DNA of 64,000 nt, taken from NCBI GenBank assembly GCA_014192065.1, contig BJHH01000001.1, positions 1-64,000 of the forward strand, read 5' to 3'. The notes under the pieces are model-generated. The model worked only from the letters and a program-made list of their open reading frames with translations. It did not search any database and was not told where the DNA came from. Shown here in pieces: positions 9,250 to 17,943 of this stretch. A program made the translations under genes and the position numbers. Numbering within the stretch: position 1 is the first letter of the stretch; each line of letters begins with the position of its first letter. This DNA is from Gemmatimonadota bacterium (lineage in GTDB: Bacteria > Gemmatimonadota > Gemmatimonadetes > Gemmatimonadales > Gemmatimonadaceae).

Positions 9250-9888
9250 TCAGGGCGAGAGCCGCCCAATCGTCCACGCGTCGCCGGCGCGGCTGTACAC
9301 GATCCGGTCGTGCAGGCGGCTCGGCCGCCCCTGCCAGAACTCGATCGACTCGGGCGTGAGTCGGTAGCCGCCCCAGTGATGCGGGAGCGGGACCTCGGTG
9401 CCTTCCGGGTACTTCTCGAAGTACTTCGCGACCTCACGTTCGAGCAGGTCGCGCGCGATCAATACGCTGCTCTGCAGTGAAGCCCACGCCCCCACCTGGC
9501 TGCCGTATGGGCGCGTGCTGAAATACGTCAGCGACTCGGCGGGCGAGATCCGTTCGATCGTCCCCTCGATGCGCACCTGCCGCTGGAGCACGTCCCACCA
9601 CATACAGAGCGCCGCACGCGGATTGTCGGTGAGCTCAAGCCCCTTCCGGCTCCGGTAGTCGGTAAAGAAGACGAAGCCTGCGGCGTCGGCGCCCTTGAGC
9701 AGCACCATCCGGACCGAAGGGCGGCCATCGCTCGTCGACGTGGCGAGCGCCATCGCGTTCGGCTCAACGAGACCGGCGTTCTTCGCCTGCGCGAACCAGC
9801 GGTCGAACTGCCGGATCGGGTTGGCGTCCACGTCGCGCTCAGAAAGCGATTCGCGGCTGTATTCTTGGCGGAGGTCGGCGAGTGACAT
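9250..9888 (-). CDS. pdxH: pyridoxamine/pyridoxine 5'-phosphate oxidase
   Basis: FMN-dependent oxidation of pyridoxamine or pyridoxine 5'-phosphate to pyridoxal 5'-phosphate, the last step of vitamin B6 synthesis and salvage. 212 residues, the usual family length. Family signatures: NPIRQFDRWFAQA, RMVLLKGADAAGFVFFTDY (FMN contacts), SRKGLELTDNPRAALCMWWD, RIEGTIERISPAES, and a C-terminal FWQGRPSRLHDRIVY. The ATG at 9888 was preferred over the TTG one codon upstream. It stands alone on this strand between two forward genes. Confidence 0.96.
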   Translation of the reverse strand: MSLADLRQEYSRESLSERDVDANPIRQFDRWFAQAKNAGLVEPNAMALATSTSDGRPSVRMVLLKGADAAGFVFFTDYRSRKGLELTDNPRAALCMWWDVLQRQVRIEGTIERISPAESLTYFSTRPYGSQVGAWASLQSSVLIARDLLEREVAKYFEKYPEGTEVPLPHHWGGYRLTPESIEFWQGRPSRLHDRIVYSRAGDAWTIGRLSP

Positions 9889-9967
9889 CAAAGGGAATAT
9901 CTCCGCTTGAAGCGGGCTGCGCGAGCGTCCACGTTACTTGGGTAGCATTTCTCCAGCCCTCCGACCC

Positions 9968-10498
9968 GTGACCAGCTCCGCACCAGAAGGCACCCGCTCG
10001 CATCGCGCCGAGGGCGACAAGCTCGCCGCGCTCGGCTGCGCCGTCGTGACGGTGAGTGATTCGCGCACCGAAGCCAACGACGAATCGGGCGCGCTGATCC
10101 AGCAGCTGGTCTTGGCGGCCGGGCATCGCGTGGCCGACTATGCGTTGTTCAAGAACGATGAGTCCGCGGTCCGTGAGCATGTGCGCGTCCTGCTCGCGCG
10201 CGAAGACGTCGATGCGATCCTGCTCACTGGCGGCACCGGGCTTAGCAGTCGTGACCGGACCGTCGAGGCCGTGCGACCACTGATCGAGAAAGAGCTCCCC
10301 GGTTTCGGAGAGCTCTTTCGCGTGGTCTCGTTTCAGGAGCAGGCCGGTACCGCGGCCATTCTCTCGCGAGCGTTCGCCGGCGCATCACGCGGCACATTGA
10401 TCGTGTCGATGCCTGGCTCGAAGGCCGCGGTCGAACTGGCGCTTACGCAGATTCTCCTTCCGGAGCTGCGGCACGCGATTCGCGAGTTGCGTCGCTAA
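9968..10498 (+). CDS. moaB: molybdenum cofactor biosynthesis protein MoaB/MogA
   Basis: MogA/MoaB-fold protein that adenylates molybdopterin before molybdate insertion. 176 residues from GTG 9968; a TTG at 9938 would add ten residues without conserved content. Core motifs: VVTVSDSRTEANDESG, LLTGGTGLSSRDRTVEA (the GGTG loop) and VSMPGSKAAVELAL. MoaB and MogA cannot be separated from sequence alone here. No other Mo-cofactor gene is in the window. The 3' end overlaps the convergent osmC-like gene by 56 nt. Confidence 0.9.
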   Translation: MTSSAPEGTRSHRAEGDKLAALGCAVVTVSDSRTEANDESGALIQQLVLAAGHRVADYALFKNDESAVREHVRVLLAREDVDAILLTGGTGLSSRDRTVEAVRPLIEKELPGFGELFRVVSFQEQAGTAAILSRAFAGASRGTLIVSMPGSKAAVELALTQILLPELRHAIRELRR

Positions 10499-10940
10499 GG
10501 TCAAGCGACCAGGTCACAGGCATGTCGGGGCAGAGGGAGTCGCGCACGGTGCAGTATTTCGTGACCCCCAGTTCGATCGCCCGCATGGCTTTGGCGTGTT
10601 CGATGCCGTGGCCGCTGATCGTGTAGTGCAGGTGGGCCTTGATGATGCGACGCGACGTGCCCTGCTCGCGTTCGACTCGTTCGGCCGTCACCTCACACGA
10701 CACCGATGCCGGCGGAGTGCGCTGTTTGTTCAGGATCAGCACCACGTCCACCGTGACGCAGCCGACGAGCGCGTTCAGGAGGAGTTCGGGTGGACTGTGG
10801 CCGGCCTTGCTGTCACCGTCGACTAAGATTGGCGCGCGGTCGGCCGGACCAACGTCGAACTTCAGGTCGCCCTTCCAGACGAGCCCGACGCGCAGGTCGG
10901 GCTTAACGCCGGAGGAGTCGCTGGGTCGATCGTTCTTCAT
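10443..10940 (-). CDS. OsmC/Ohr-family peroxide-detoxifying protein
   Basis: 165 residues. The OsmC fold is indicated by SPPELLLNALVGCVTVDVVLIL and TKYCTVRDSL, which hold the two redox cysteines; such proteins reduce organic hydroperoxides with thiols. The central sheet region GTSRRIIKAHLHYTISGHGI and a mid-protein helix EHAKAMRAIELGVTKYC fit the family. It is the YhfA-like group rather than Ohr, judged from the spacing of the cysteines; this is a guess. The ATG overlaps the TGA of the csaA-like gene (ATGA), so the two are co-translated. Confidence 0.88.
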   Translation of the reverse strand: MKNDRPSDSSGVKPDLRVGLVWKGDLKFDVGPADRAPILVDGDSKAGHSPPELLLNALVGCVTVDVVLILNKQRTPPASVSCEVTAERVEREQGTSRRIIKAHLHYTISGHGIEHAKAMRAIELGVTKYCTVRDSLCPDMPVTWSLDLSDATRESRAAAPEGESA

Positions 10941-11269
10941 CCGATCCTCGTGCCGTTGGCGACAGCGCGGTCGGGGCTAAGCAGTACGACCTCGGCGGGG
11001 TCGGGCATGGCCCCCAGCACGAGGCACTGGCTCACGAACCCTGCGATGCGGCGTTCGCCGATGTTTACGACGGCCACGACCCGTCGGCCAACGAGTTGTT
11101 CGGGGGTGTAGTGCATCGTCACCTGCGCGCTCGAGCGACGCACACCAAGTTCCGGCCCGAAGTCGATTTCCATCGTAAGCGACGGTTTTCGCGCTTCGGG
11201 AAAGGCGGCGGCGGTGAGCACGGTGCCCACGCGCATGTCGATCGCGAAGAAGTCGGTCGGTGTCGGCAT
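10937..11269 (-). CDS. csaA: CsaA-like tRNA-binding-domain protein
   Basis: 110 residues forming a single OB-fold EMAP-II/tRNA-binding domain: FFAIDMRVGTVLTA at the start, PEQLVGRRVVAVVNIGER and CLVLGAMPDPAEVVLLSPD at the end, the last being the classic dimer/tRNA-binding signature. CsaA binds tRNA and acts as a secretion-related chaperone in Bacillus. The length matches CsaA (about 110). It is upstream of and coupled to the OsmC-like gene. It follows the M16 peptidase gene on the same strand with only 9 nt between them. Confidence 0.88.
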   Translation of the reverse strand: MPTPTDFFAIDMRVGTVLTAAAFPEARKPSLTMEIDFGPELGVRRSSAQVTMHYTPEQLVGRRVVAVVNIGERRIAGFVSQCLVLGAMPDPAEVVLLSPDRAVANGTRIG

Positions 11270-11278
11270 CTGCTCAAT

Positions 11279-14164
11279 TTACCGGTCGGGCACAGGCTTG
11301 GGCGGCGTCGTGGCTTCCGGGAGGAGCGTGAAGCGCATGAGTGAATCGCGCCGCAGGTAGAGGCGCGCGGCGTCGCGCAGCTGTTCGCGCGAGACCTTTG
11401 CGGTCATGGCGGGGCTCCGGAGCCAATCGCGTTGGTCCCGACCATCCTCGTCGGCATCCTGCATGGCGTCGAGCCAAGCCCCGTTTTCCTTGAGCGCCGT
11501 TTCGTGGCCGCGGACCGCGATCTCGCGGATCTTCACGAGATTCGAGTCCGACACGACGCCAGCCTTGATTGAGTCAATCACCGACCACATCGCGGCAGTG
11601 AGTTCGGCGCTCCGTTCGGGCGCGCTGCCCCACGAGACGGTGACGCGATAGCGGTCGTAGGGAATGTGACTGCAACTCGCGCCGACGCCGACGCCGTACG
11701 TGCCGCTCTTGTCTTCGCGGAGCACTTCGCGCAGTCGGATGTCGAGCAACTCGCGCAGCGCGCTGAGCACGATCCGATTGTCGTAGCTGTAACGGCAGCT
11801 GCCGTGAAAGACGAATTGGTTCGAGGCTTTAGGCTCGATGCCTTTGCGGACAACTTTGTCGACGTTGCCGGGTGGCATGCGCACATTGAGATCGCGGGCC
11901 TTCTCTTTCTTTCCCGCCGCCGGCAGCGAGGCGATGTAGCGCTCGGTGAGAGTGCGCACCGAATCGAGGTGAAAGCTGCCAACGAGAAAAAAGGTAAAGT
12001 CATCGGCGCCCGCGAAACGTTCCCGGTAGAGCGCCAGCGCGCGCCCGACGTCCACCGAGTCGAGCGATGCCGCCCGGAAGAGGCGCTGGCGGGTGTGGTG
12101 CTGCGTCATCGTCATGGTGATCGTGTCGCCAAACACCGACTCGGGATCGTTGTCCTGATTGGCCTGCACCGAGCGGACGAGGTTCGCGAATGCTTTGAAC
12201 GACGCCGTGTCCACGCGCGGCTGGGTAAAACGCAGCCACGCGAGCTGGAACATCGTCTCGAGGTCCTTGCGAGACGCGCCGCCGCCGAGGTGTTCACCCC
12301 AGAGCGAGACCGACGGCGTCACCGACGCGCGCTTGCCGGTGAGCTTCTTGCGGAGTGATGTCGGGTTGAAACTGCCGATGCCGCCGTCCGACACGGCGTA
12401 GGCGCCGAACGACGCATCGAGATCATCGCGATCGGACACCAGGGACGAGCCGCCGGGGCTCTGCGCGGCGAACAGCACTTCGTCGGCCTTGAAGTCGGTC
12501 TGCTTGACGAGCATCCGCGCGCCATTCGAGAGCGTCCATTCGAGAATGCCGGTCTCCGGTAAGGTGCGTTCTGCGGTGATGCGGCCCGGTGTGGGCAGTG
12601 TGGAGACGAGCGGTTCGTTGCTCGTCGAATCGACATAGGCTGCGAGCGTTACCGTGCGCGCCGCCGTGAAGATCGCGAGCAGCTCCGCCTGCGTCGGCAA
12701 CGTGACGTTTGGCGCCGCTGGCCCCGCCACCATGATGACACGGTTGGAATCGCTCAGCGTCGTGCGCGCGACGGTGTTGATTTCGTCGAGCGTGATCGTG
12801 GGCGTGAGTGCGTTGCCGAGGTCGACTTCACGCGTGATACCAACGACCGGCTCGCCGGTGAGCGCCATGTTCACATAGGCATCGGCCAGGCCGGGCGATT
12901 CCATCTTGTCGCGCTCGGCGAACGCTTGCTCCAGCGAACGCAGGTAGTTGGTGCGTAGCCGGTCGAGTTCGCCGGCGGTAAATCCAAACCGCCGCGCGCG
13001 CTCGGTTTCGGCCAGCAGCGCCTGCGCCGCGGACGCAAAGCCATTGTCCTTGACGCCCGCGGAGAGCTGGTACGCACCCTTGGTGCGTACGAACGCACCG
13101 CGGCCGCCGCCCGCGTATGCGAATGGCGCATCGGGGCTCTGCGTGATTTCCTCGAACCGCTGGTTGAGCATGCTGTCGTGAAAGCGGTACACGAGGCCGC
13201 GACGCAGGTCGCCGACCGTCTTCGCTTCGGTGCGGGGCTTGAGCCAGAGCAGCGATACGTCCTTGCCGGGATACTCGGGGTCGGACTCGATCGAGACGAG
13301 TGTCTCGGCGTGATCGGGGACGGCCGCTTCGTCGCGCCGCCGAGGATTGGCGGGCATCGTGAGCCGGGAAAAGCGTTCCTCAATGAGCGTCACCATCGCG
13401 GCGGGGTCGAAATCGCCGACCGCAATGACGGACATCAGGTCCGGCCGGTACCAGTCACGATAGAACGTCGCGACCACGCTGTCGGCAAAGGTCTCGAGAC
13501 TCTCCTTCGTGCCGATCGGCAAGCGGTCCGCATACTTCGACTGGTTCAGCATCACTGGGAACTGCCGGTTGGATACGCGCGTTGTGGCGTCACGGCCCGT
13601 ACGCCATTCCTCGATCACGACGCCGCGTTCCTTTTTCAGCTCAGCCGCGTCGAACGAAATGCCATGCGCCCAGTCTTCGAGAATGTCGAGCCCGGTCATG
13701 ACAAGCCGTGCGGTGTCGGTGGGGACCTGGAGCATGTAGATCGTTTCGTCGAACGACGTGGACGCGTTCACATCGGCGCCAAACCGCATGCCGATGCGTT
13801 CGAGGAAGTTGACGATGTCGGCTTTCGGGAAACGGCGCGTCCCGTTGAACGCCATGTGTTCCACGAAATGGGCGACGCCGCGCTGGTCGTCGTTCTCGAG
13901 GATCGACCCGGCGTTCACGACGAGTCGAAGCTCTGCGCGCTTTTCGGGTCGGCCATTTGTCCGCACGAAATAGCGCAGCCCGTTGGGTAGTACGCCGGAG
14001 CGGACCGCCGGGTCGAGTACGAGCGGTGCGGCGAGGTCCACCGGTTGGGCGGGCGCCGCCTGCGCGCCCGCGACGCCGGTAACGGCTGTGGAAAACAGGA
14101 GCATGACAGCGACCGCGGCGATGGCCGCGGTTCGTGGCGTGGTCTGTGGCGTGGTCGGTGGCAT
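11279..14164 (-). CDS. secreted M16-family zinc metallopeptidase (PqqL-like)
   Basis: 961 residues with a signal peptide (AAIAAVAVMLLFSTAVTGVAGAQA). The inverted zinc motif HxxEH is seen in GVAHFVEHMAFNGTRRFP, and the distal Glu lies in KKERGVVIEEW. A second M16-like half follows after about residue 520, giving the two-lobed chamber of insulinase-type enzymes that degrade short peptides in the periplasm. A start 6 codons upstream (14182) exists. I prefer ATG 14164 because GGAGGA sits 10 nt before it, and that SD actually lies inside the longer reading. Divergent from the ferredoxin gene with under 50 nt between starts. Confidence 0.9.
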   Translation of the reverse strand: MPPTTPQTTPRTAAIAAVAVMLLFSTAVTGVAGAQAAPAQPVDLAAPLVLDPAVRSGVLPNGLRYFVRTNGRPEKRAELRLVVNAGSILENDDQRGVAHFVEHMAFNGTRRFPKADIVNFLERIGMRFGADVNASTSFDETIYMLQVPTDTARLVMTGLDILEDWAHGISFDAAELKKERGVVIEEWRTGRDATTRVSNRQFPVMLNQSKYADRLPIGTKESLETFADSVVATFYRDWYRPDLMSVIAVGDFDPAAMVTLIEERFSRLTMPANPRRRDEAAVPDHAETLVSIESDPEYPGKDVSLLWLKPRTEAKTVGDLRRGLVYRFHDSMLNQRFEEITQSPDAPFAYAGGGRGAFVRTKGAYQLSAGVKDNGFASAAQALLAETERARRFGFTAGELDRLRTNYLRSLEQAFAERDKMESPGLADAYVNMALTGEPVVGITREVDLGNALTPTITLDEINTVARTTLSDSNRVIMVAGPAAPNVTLPTQAELLAIFTAARTVTLAAYVDSTSNEPLVSTLPTPGRITAERTLPETGILEWTLSNGARMLVKQTDFKADEVLFAAQSPGGSSLVSDRDDLDASFGAYAVSDGGIGSFNPTSLRKKLTGKRASVTPSVSLWGEHLGGGASRKDLETMFQLAWLRFTQPRVDTASFKAFANLVRSVQANQDNDPESVFGDTITMTMTQHHTRQRLFRAASLDSVDVGRALALYRERFAGADDFTFFLVGSFHLDSVRTLTERYIASLPAAGKKEKARDLNVRMPPGNVDKVVRKGIEPKASNQFVFHGSCRYSYDNRIVLSALRELLDIRLREVLREDKSGTYGVGVGASCSHIPYDRYRVTVSWGSAPERSAELTAAMWSVIDSIKAGVVSDSNLVKIREIAVRGHETALKENGAWLDAMQDADEDGRDQRDWLRSPAMTAKVSREQLRDAARLYLRRDSLMRFTLLPEATTPPKPVPDR

Positions 14165-14207
14165 TGGGATCGGTTCCTCCATGATGACTAACTTTACTGC
14201 ACCACCG

Positions 14208-14555
14208 ATGTCCGCATCACGCCCGCAGTCGCCGCTCCCTGAGATGGAGGCCTACAGCCGCCACGTGCTCGTCTGCACGGGCGGGTTTTGCTCGGTTGAG
14301 CGACGCGGACGTCCTCTTTACAGCCAGTTGGCGGCGCTGTTGGAACGCGAAGAGCTGCTCTTCGGTCCCACGCGCGTGAAGCGGTCCGAAGCGCCCTGCC
14401 TGGGTGTCTGTGGTGGCGGCCCCATTGTGGTGGTGTACCCTGAAGGCGTTTGGTACGCGGGGGTGACCCTGGAGTTGCTTGAGCGCATCGTGGTCGAGCA
14501 TCTCAAGGGCGGGCGGGTGGTCGACGAGGCGGTGTTTCACCGACTTGGCGGCTGA
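14208..14555 (+). CDS. thioredoxin-fold [2Fe-2S] ferredoxin
   Basis: 115 residues. The four cluster cysteines are visible as CTGGFC near the N-terminus and CLGVC later, in the order HVLVCTGGFCS ... APCLGVCGGGPIVVVYPEGVWY, typical of thioredoxin-like ferredoxins related to NuoE and cobalamin-associated CbiW-type proteins. It is a small soluble electron carrier; its partner is not evident here. ATG codons at 14181 and 14184 are also in frame; none has a clear SD, so the start is uncertain. A hairpin at 14618-14634 may end its transcript. Confidence 0.82.
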   Translation: MSASRPQSPLPEMEAYSRHVLVCTGGFCSVERRGRPLYSQLAALLEREELLFGPTRVKRSEAPCLGVCGGGPIVVVYPEGVWYAGVTLELLERIVVEHLKGGRVVDEAVFHRLGG

Positions 14556-14617
14556 CCCAACGCACGAGGCTTGGCGCGCCGTTGGCCGTCCCTGTCTTGC
14601 GTACCGGGTGGCGCGGC

Positions 14618-14634
14618 GAGAGGTTCTACCTCTC
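14618..14634 (+). terminator. short hairpin after ferredoxin gene
   Basis: GAGAGG-TTCTA-CCTCTC gives a perfect 6-bp stem with a 5-nt loop, followed by TTC. It lies 63 nt after the ferredoxin stop in a stretch with no other gene (14556-14849). It could be an intrinsic terminator or a small RNA structure. The U-tract is weak. Confidence 0.4.
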
Positions 14635-14849
14635 TTCACGACTATCCACGGCGCGAAGCTTGCGGCATCGCGTTTCGGCGCTCGCTTGCCGCCTCTTTTG
14701 ATCCCGACTGCATGAACGACACCTTCAACCCCAGGCGCATGATGCTCAGCGCAGCGAAAAAGCTGCTGCTTGAGCCGACGAAGGCGCCGCCACCGCCGGC
14801 GCCGATGTCTCCGCCGCGGCTTACATCAAACCTATTGGAGAAACCCCCC

Positions 14850-15029
14850 ATGTCGCGTTCCCGTTCCGCCATTCTGGACAATCTCGAAGAGATGTACCGC
14901 GAGGCGTTCGACCGTGCGAAGACGTCGGGCGACGAGACGCAGCTTCCGGCGCTCGACTTTGCGTACCGCCGCGAGCAGCTCTACTTCGAAATCCTGCTTG
15001 ATGTCCGGGACGCCGCGGAACGGCGGTAG
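14850..15029 (+). CDS. small soluble protein of unknown function (59 aa)
   Basis: Begins MSRSRSAILDNLEEMYREAF and continues as a charged amphipathic helix-rich peptide ending LYFEILLDVRDAAERR. The ATG is preceded by GGAG 9 nt upstream. An in-frame ATG at 14712 would add 46 low-complexity, Pro-rich residues. I prefer the shorter form because composition changes sharply at 14850. No known family recognised. It is followed directly by a strong hairpin, which supports an expressed unit. Confidence 0.55.
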   Translation: MSRSRSAILDNLEEMYREAFDRAKTSGDETQLPALDFAYRREQLYFEILLDVRDAAERR

Positions 15030-15043
15030 AGCCGGGAAACGAG

Positions 15044-15076
15044 TCGGGCGAACCCTCTTCGCGAGGATTCGCCCGA
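15044..15076. terminator. bidirectional hairpin terminator
   Basis: TCGGGCGAA (15044-15052) pairs perfectly with TTCGCCCGA (15068-15076), and inside it CCTC pairs with GAGG around a TTCGC loop. It lies between the end of the forward 59-aa gene and the stop of the reverse E1 gene. It can end transcription from both sides. Confidence 0.75.
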
Positions 15077-15101
15077 TGCATGACCGCGAACCCATCGGTC
15101 G

Positions 15102-17219
15102 CTAGTACGTGACGATCTCCTCGTACGCCTTGATGAACGTGCTCACCTGCGGCAGGATCGCGTCCTCGAGCTGTGGTGCGTACCCGACAAAGGTGTCCGT
15201 ACTCGCCACGCGGCGGACCGGCGCGTCGAGCCAGGCAAAGCACTCGTCGGCGATGCGCGCGGAGATTTCGGCGCCGTAGCCCCACGACTCCGAATCTTCG
15301 TACGCGACGATCACGCGGCCTGTCTTCTTGACCGAGGCAAACACGGTCTCCTTGTCCCAGGGTGACAGGGTGCGCAGATCAATCACCTCGACGTTGATGC
15401 CGCGCTCGGCGACGTCGCGAGCGGCACTAAATGCCCGCTGCACCGTGGCGCCGTAGGTCACGACCGTAAGGTCCGTGCCCTCGCGGACGACACGGGCTTT
15501 CCCGAACGGCACCATGTAATTCGCGCCGGGATACTGGCCCTTGTTGTAGGTCTGCCGGTAGAGGTGCTTGTGTTCGAGGAAGATCACGGGATCGTCACAC
15601 CGGATTGCCGTGCGGAGTAGCCCATTCGCGTCGAGCGCATTGCTCGGACAGACGACGCGCAGCCCTGGGCAGTGTGTGAAGAGCGACGCGCCGGTCTGGG
15701 AGTGATAGACGCCGCCGCGGATGTACCCGCCGTACGTGGTGCGGATCACGACGGGCGCACTGAAATGATTGTTGGACCGCCAGCGCATGGTCGCCAATTC
15801 GTTCCGGATCTGCATGTACGCAGGCCAGATGTAATCGAAGAATTGGATCTCAACGACCGGCTTGAACCCGCGGTGTGCGAGCCCGATCGCGCGGCCAATG
15901 ATGTTGGCTTCGGCGAGCGGCGAGTTGTATACGCGGTTGCTGCCGAACTCCTTTTGCAGCCCCCACGTCACCTTGAAGACGCCGCCCTTGCCCTTGACCT
16001 TGCCGAGATGCTGGTCGCGCGAGACGTCCGCGACGTCTTCGCCGAACATGAGGATGCGCGGGTCGCGGCGCATCTCATCCTTCATGCAGGCGTTCAGGAG
16101 GTCGACCATGGTGGTCGGGTCGCCGGAGAACTGCGGATCGTCCTCGGTGTCGAACTGTTCGCCAGTCGGGTCCACCTCAGGCGAGAAGACCGCGAAGTGA
16201 ATCGTGTCACCGCCCGGCTGCGGCTGCGCGAGCGCGTCATCGGCGGCGGCTGTGACTTCGACTTCGACTTCGGCCTGGATCCGCTTGATCTCTGCGTCGC
16301 TGGCATGCCCTTGCGCGACCAGCCACTCAGGGAAGCGTGCGACCGGATCACGGGCCGCGTCCGCGTCGCGCTCCTCTTTCGGACGGTAGAGCACTTCGTC
16401 GTCCGACAGCGAGTGCGAGTACGGTCGGATCACGCGGGCATGGACGAGCGCCGGGCCGCGGCGTTCACGGGCATACTGGACGGCGCGCTGCATCACCTCG
16501 TATGACGCCATGAAATCGCAACCGTCCACCTGCTGTACGTACAGGCCGGGATACGACTTCACGATCTCCGAAATCGAGCCGCCGGGGGTGTTGACTTCGA
16601 CCGGAACCGAAATCGCGTAGCCGTTGTCCTCGACGAGGTACACGATCGGCAGGCCGAGGTTGCTGGCGGTGCTGAGCGACTCGAAGAACTCGCCTTCGCT
16701 CGTCTGGCCTTCGCCGGTGGTCACGAGGACCACTTCGTCGCCGTGGAAGCCGTGGTCGGTCGTGCCGGCAGCTTCCGCGCGGATGGCGGCTTCGGCGGCA
16801 CCAACGGCCTGGAGGAACTGCGTCCCCGTCGGTGAGGACACCGACGCGATGTTCGTCTTCTTGTGGCCCCAGTGCGACGGCATCTGCCGTCCGCCGGAGT
16901 TGGGGTCGGCGGCCGCGCCGACCGCGGAATAGAGCATTTCCGCGGGCTTCATGCCCAGCGTCAGGCAGATTGCGCGGTCACGGTAGTAGAGGTAGAACCA
17001 GTCATAGGCCGGCTTGAGCACCATCGCGGCGGCCGTCGTGACCGCTTCATGCCCAGCACTCGAGATCTGGAAGAAGATCTTGTTCTGGCGCTTGAGCGCG
17101 ATCTCCTTGTCGTCCAGGCGACGCGACAGGAGCATGGTTTTGTAGACCGCGACGAGTTGGTCGCGGGAGAGCGCAGGCGCGGCAGCGGTGACCCGCTTCG
17201 CCTTGGACGAAGTTGCCAT
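15102..17219 (-). CDS. 2-oxoacid (branched-chain type) dehydrogenase E1, fused alpha and beta subunits
   Basis: Thiamine-diphosphate-dependent decarboxylation of a 2-oxoacid and acyl transfer to lipoyl-E2. 705 residues in one chain. The alpha-like half has [15 protein letters not shown], the TPP motif [10 protein letters not shown] and [11 protein letters not shown]. The beta-like half starts near residue 365 with [14 protein letters not shown] and has [39 protein letters not shown] and [13 protein letters not shown]. Most organisms encode alpha and beta separately. The sequence resembles branched-chain oxoacid E1 more than pyruvate E1. No E2 or E3 gene is adjacent. The start MATSSKAKR at 17219 was chosen; upstream in-frame ATG 17282 adds 21 unlikely residues. 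Confidence 0.9.
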   Translation of the reverse strand: MATSSKAKRVTAAAPALSRDQLVAVYKTMLLSRRLDDKEIALKRQNKIFFQISSAGHEAVTTAAAMVLKPAYDWFYLYYRDRAICLTLGMKPAEMLYSAVGAAADPNSGGRQMPSHWGHKKTNIASVSSPTGTQFLQAVGAAEAAIRAEAAGTTDHGFHGDEVVLVTTGEGQTSEGEFFESLSTASNLGLPIVYLVEDNGYAISVPVEVNTPGGSISEIVKSYPGLYVQQVDGCDFMASYEVMQRAVQYARERRGPALVHARVIRPYSHSLSDDEVLYRPKEERDADAARDPVARFPEWLVAQGHASDAEIKRIQAEVEVEVTAAADDALAQPQPGGDTIHFAVFSPEVDPTGEQFDTEDDPQFSGDPTTMVDLLNACMKDEMRRDPRILMFGEDVADVSRDQHLGKVKGKGGVFKVTWGLQKEFGSNRVYNSPLAEANIIGRAIGLAHRGFKPVVEIQFFDYIWPAYMQIRNELATMRWRSNNHFSAPVVIRTTYGGYIRGGVYHSQTGASLFTHCPGLRVVCPSNALDANGLLRTAIRCDDPVIFLEHKHLYRQTYNKGQYPGANYMVPFGKARVVREGTDLTVVTYGATVQRAFSAARDVAERGINVEVIDLRTLSPWDKETVFASVKKTGRVIVAYEDSESWGYGAEISARIADECFAWLDAPVRRVASTDTFVGYAPQLEDAILPQVSTFIKAYEEIVTY

Positions 17220-17538
17220 CCGCGAAAAGTAGTTGGGCAGTGGCGCAGGTGCGACGGCGTTGCAATTCGCCGCGCATGGCATCCGGGGAGGCCTCTTGCG
17301 CGTGGGCTGTTACTGTCCAACATTTTCATGCGTCAATTCGGAGAACGAGCGCTCTGTCACGCACGGCGCTCCACCGGAGGCTCATGGAACGTTCGCGAGG
17401 ACGACCACCCGAGCAGCAACCGCCCCAGTCGCCACCGCCGACTGCTGGCTGGAGTCTCTGCCCCATATCCGCCACCCCGTACGGGAATTCCTCCCCGTCG
17501 CGGGGTGTCGTCGTTCTGGCCCTCTCTGGCGAGGTGTC
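17220..17538. other. intergenic stretch between divergent E1 and HNH genes
   Basis: 319 nt without a convincing gene; open frames here lack SD signals and family features. It must hold the promoters of both neighbours. It contains the palindrome CCCGTACGGG (17476-17485) and a small hairpin CCCCG-TCG-CGGGG (17493-17505). These could be operator or attenuation structures, but nothing proves either. Confidence 0.4.
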
Positions 17539-17943
17539 ATGTCCCACAGGAACGTCAACCGCATTACGCTCGCCCGTTCGCCCCGTGGCTTGGCCAAGCA
17601 TAGCCGTCGAGTGCTCGCACAGCACCACAAACGGCACGTCAAGCGCGAGACTTTCCGTGATTGCAGCCGGCGCTGTGTTTACTGCAGTACGTCCCTAGGG
17701 CTCGACCATGCCACGCTGGATCATGTGTATCCGCTGTCGCGGGGCGGTGACCACGCGCCCGGCAACCTCGTGGCGGCGTGCTTGGCATGCAACCAACTGA
17801 AGGGTTCCATGCTGCCGACGGAGTTCTTCATGCGGTACCCGTGGGCCGGCGCGAACTTCGTGCGCTATGCCCGGGCGGTGCACCGCACGTTCAAGCGTGG
17901 CGCCAAGCGGGCCGTGTCGCTGCACTACGCACAGGCGGCATAG
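17539..17943 (+). CDS. HNH endonuclease
   Basis: 134 residues. The zinc/HNH core is clear: CVYCS, then LDHVYPLSRGGDHAPGNLV (His and Asn), then CLACNQLKG, i.e. two CxxC pairs flanking the ββα-metal nuclease. The N-terminus is very basic (HSRRVLAQHHKRHVKR), suited to DNA binding. ATG 17539 has GAGG four nt upstream; the frame is open further upstream but lacks a start with SD. Such stand-alone HNH proteins are common chromosomal genes of unknown target. The last 53 nt overlap the convergent Ada-like gene, which is unusual for two real genes. Confidence 0.85.
   Translation: MSHRNVNRITLARSPRGLAKHSRRVLAQHHKRHVKRETFRDCSRRCVYCSTSLGLDHATLDHVYPLSRGGDHAPGNLVAACLACNQLKGSMLPTEFFMRYPWAGANFVRYARAVHRTFKRGAKRAVSLHYAQAA

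Noticed and set aside
17233-17538. 100-residue N-terminal extension of the HNH nuclease
   Set aside because: Low similarity to anything, no SD, and compositional change at 17539 where GAGG precedes the ATG.
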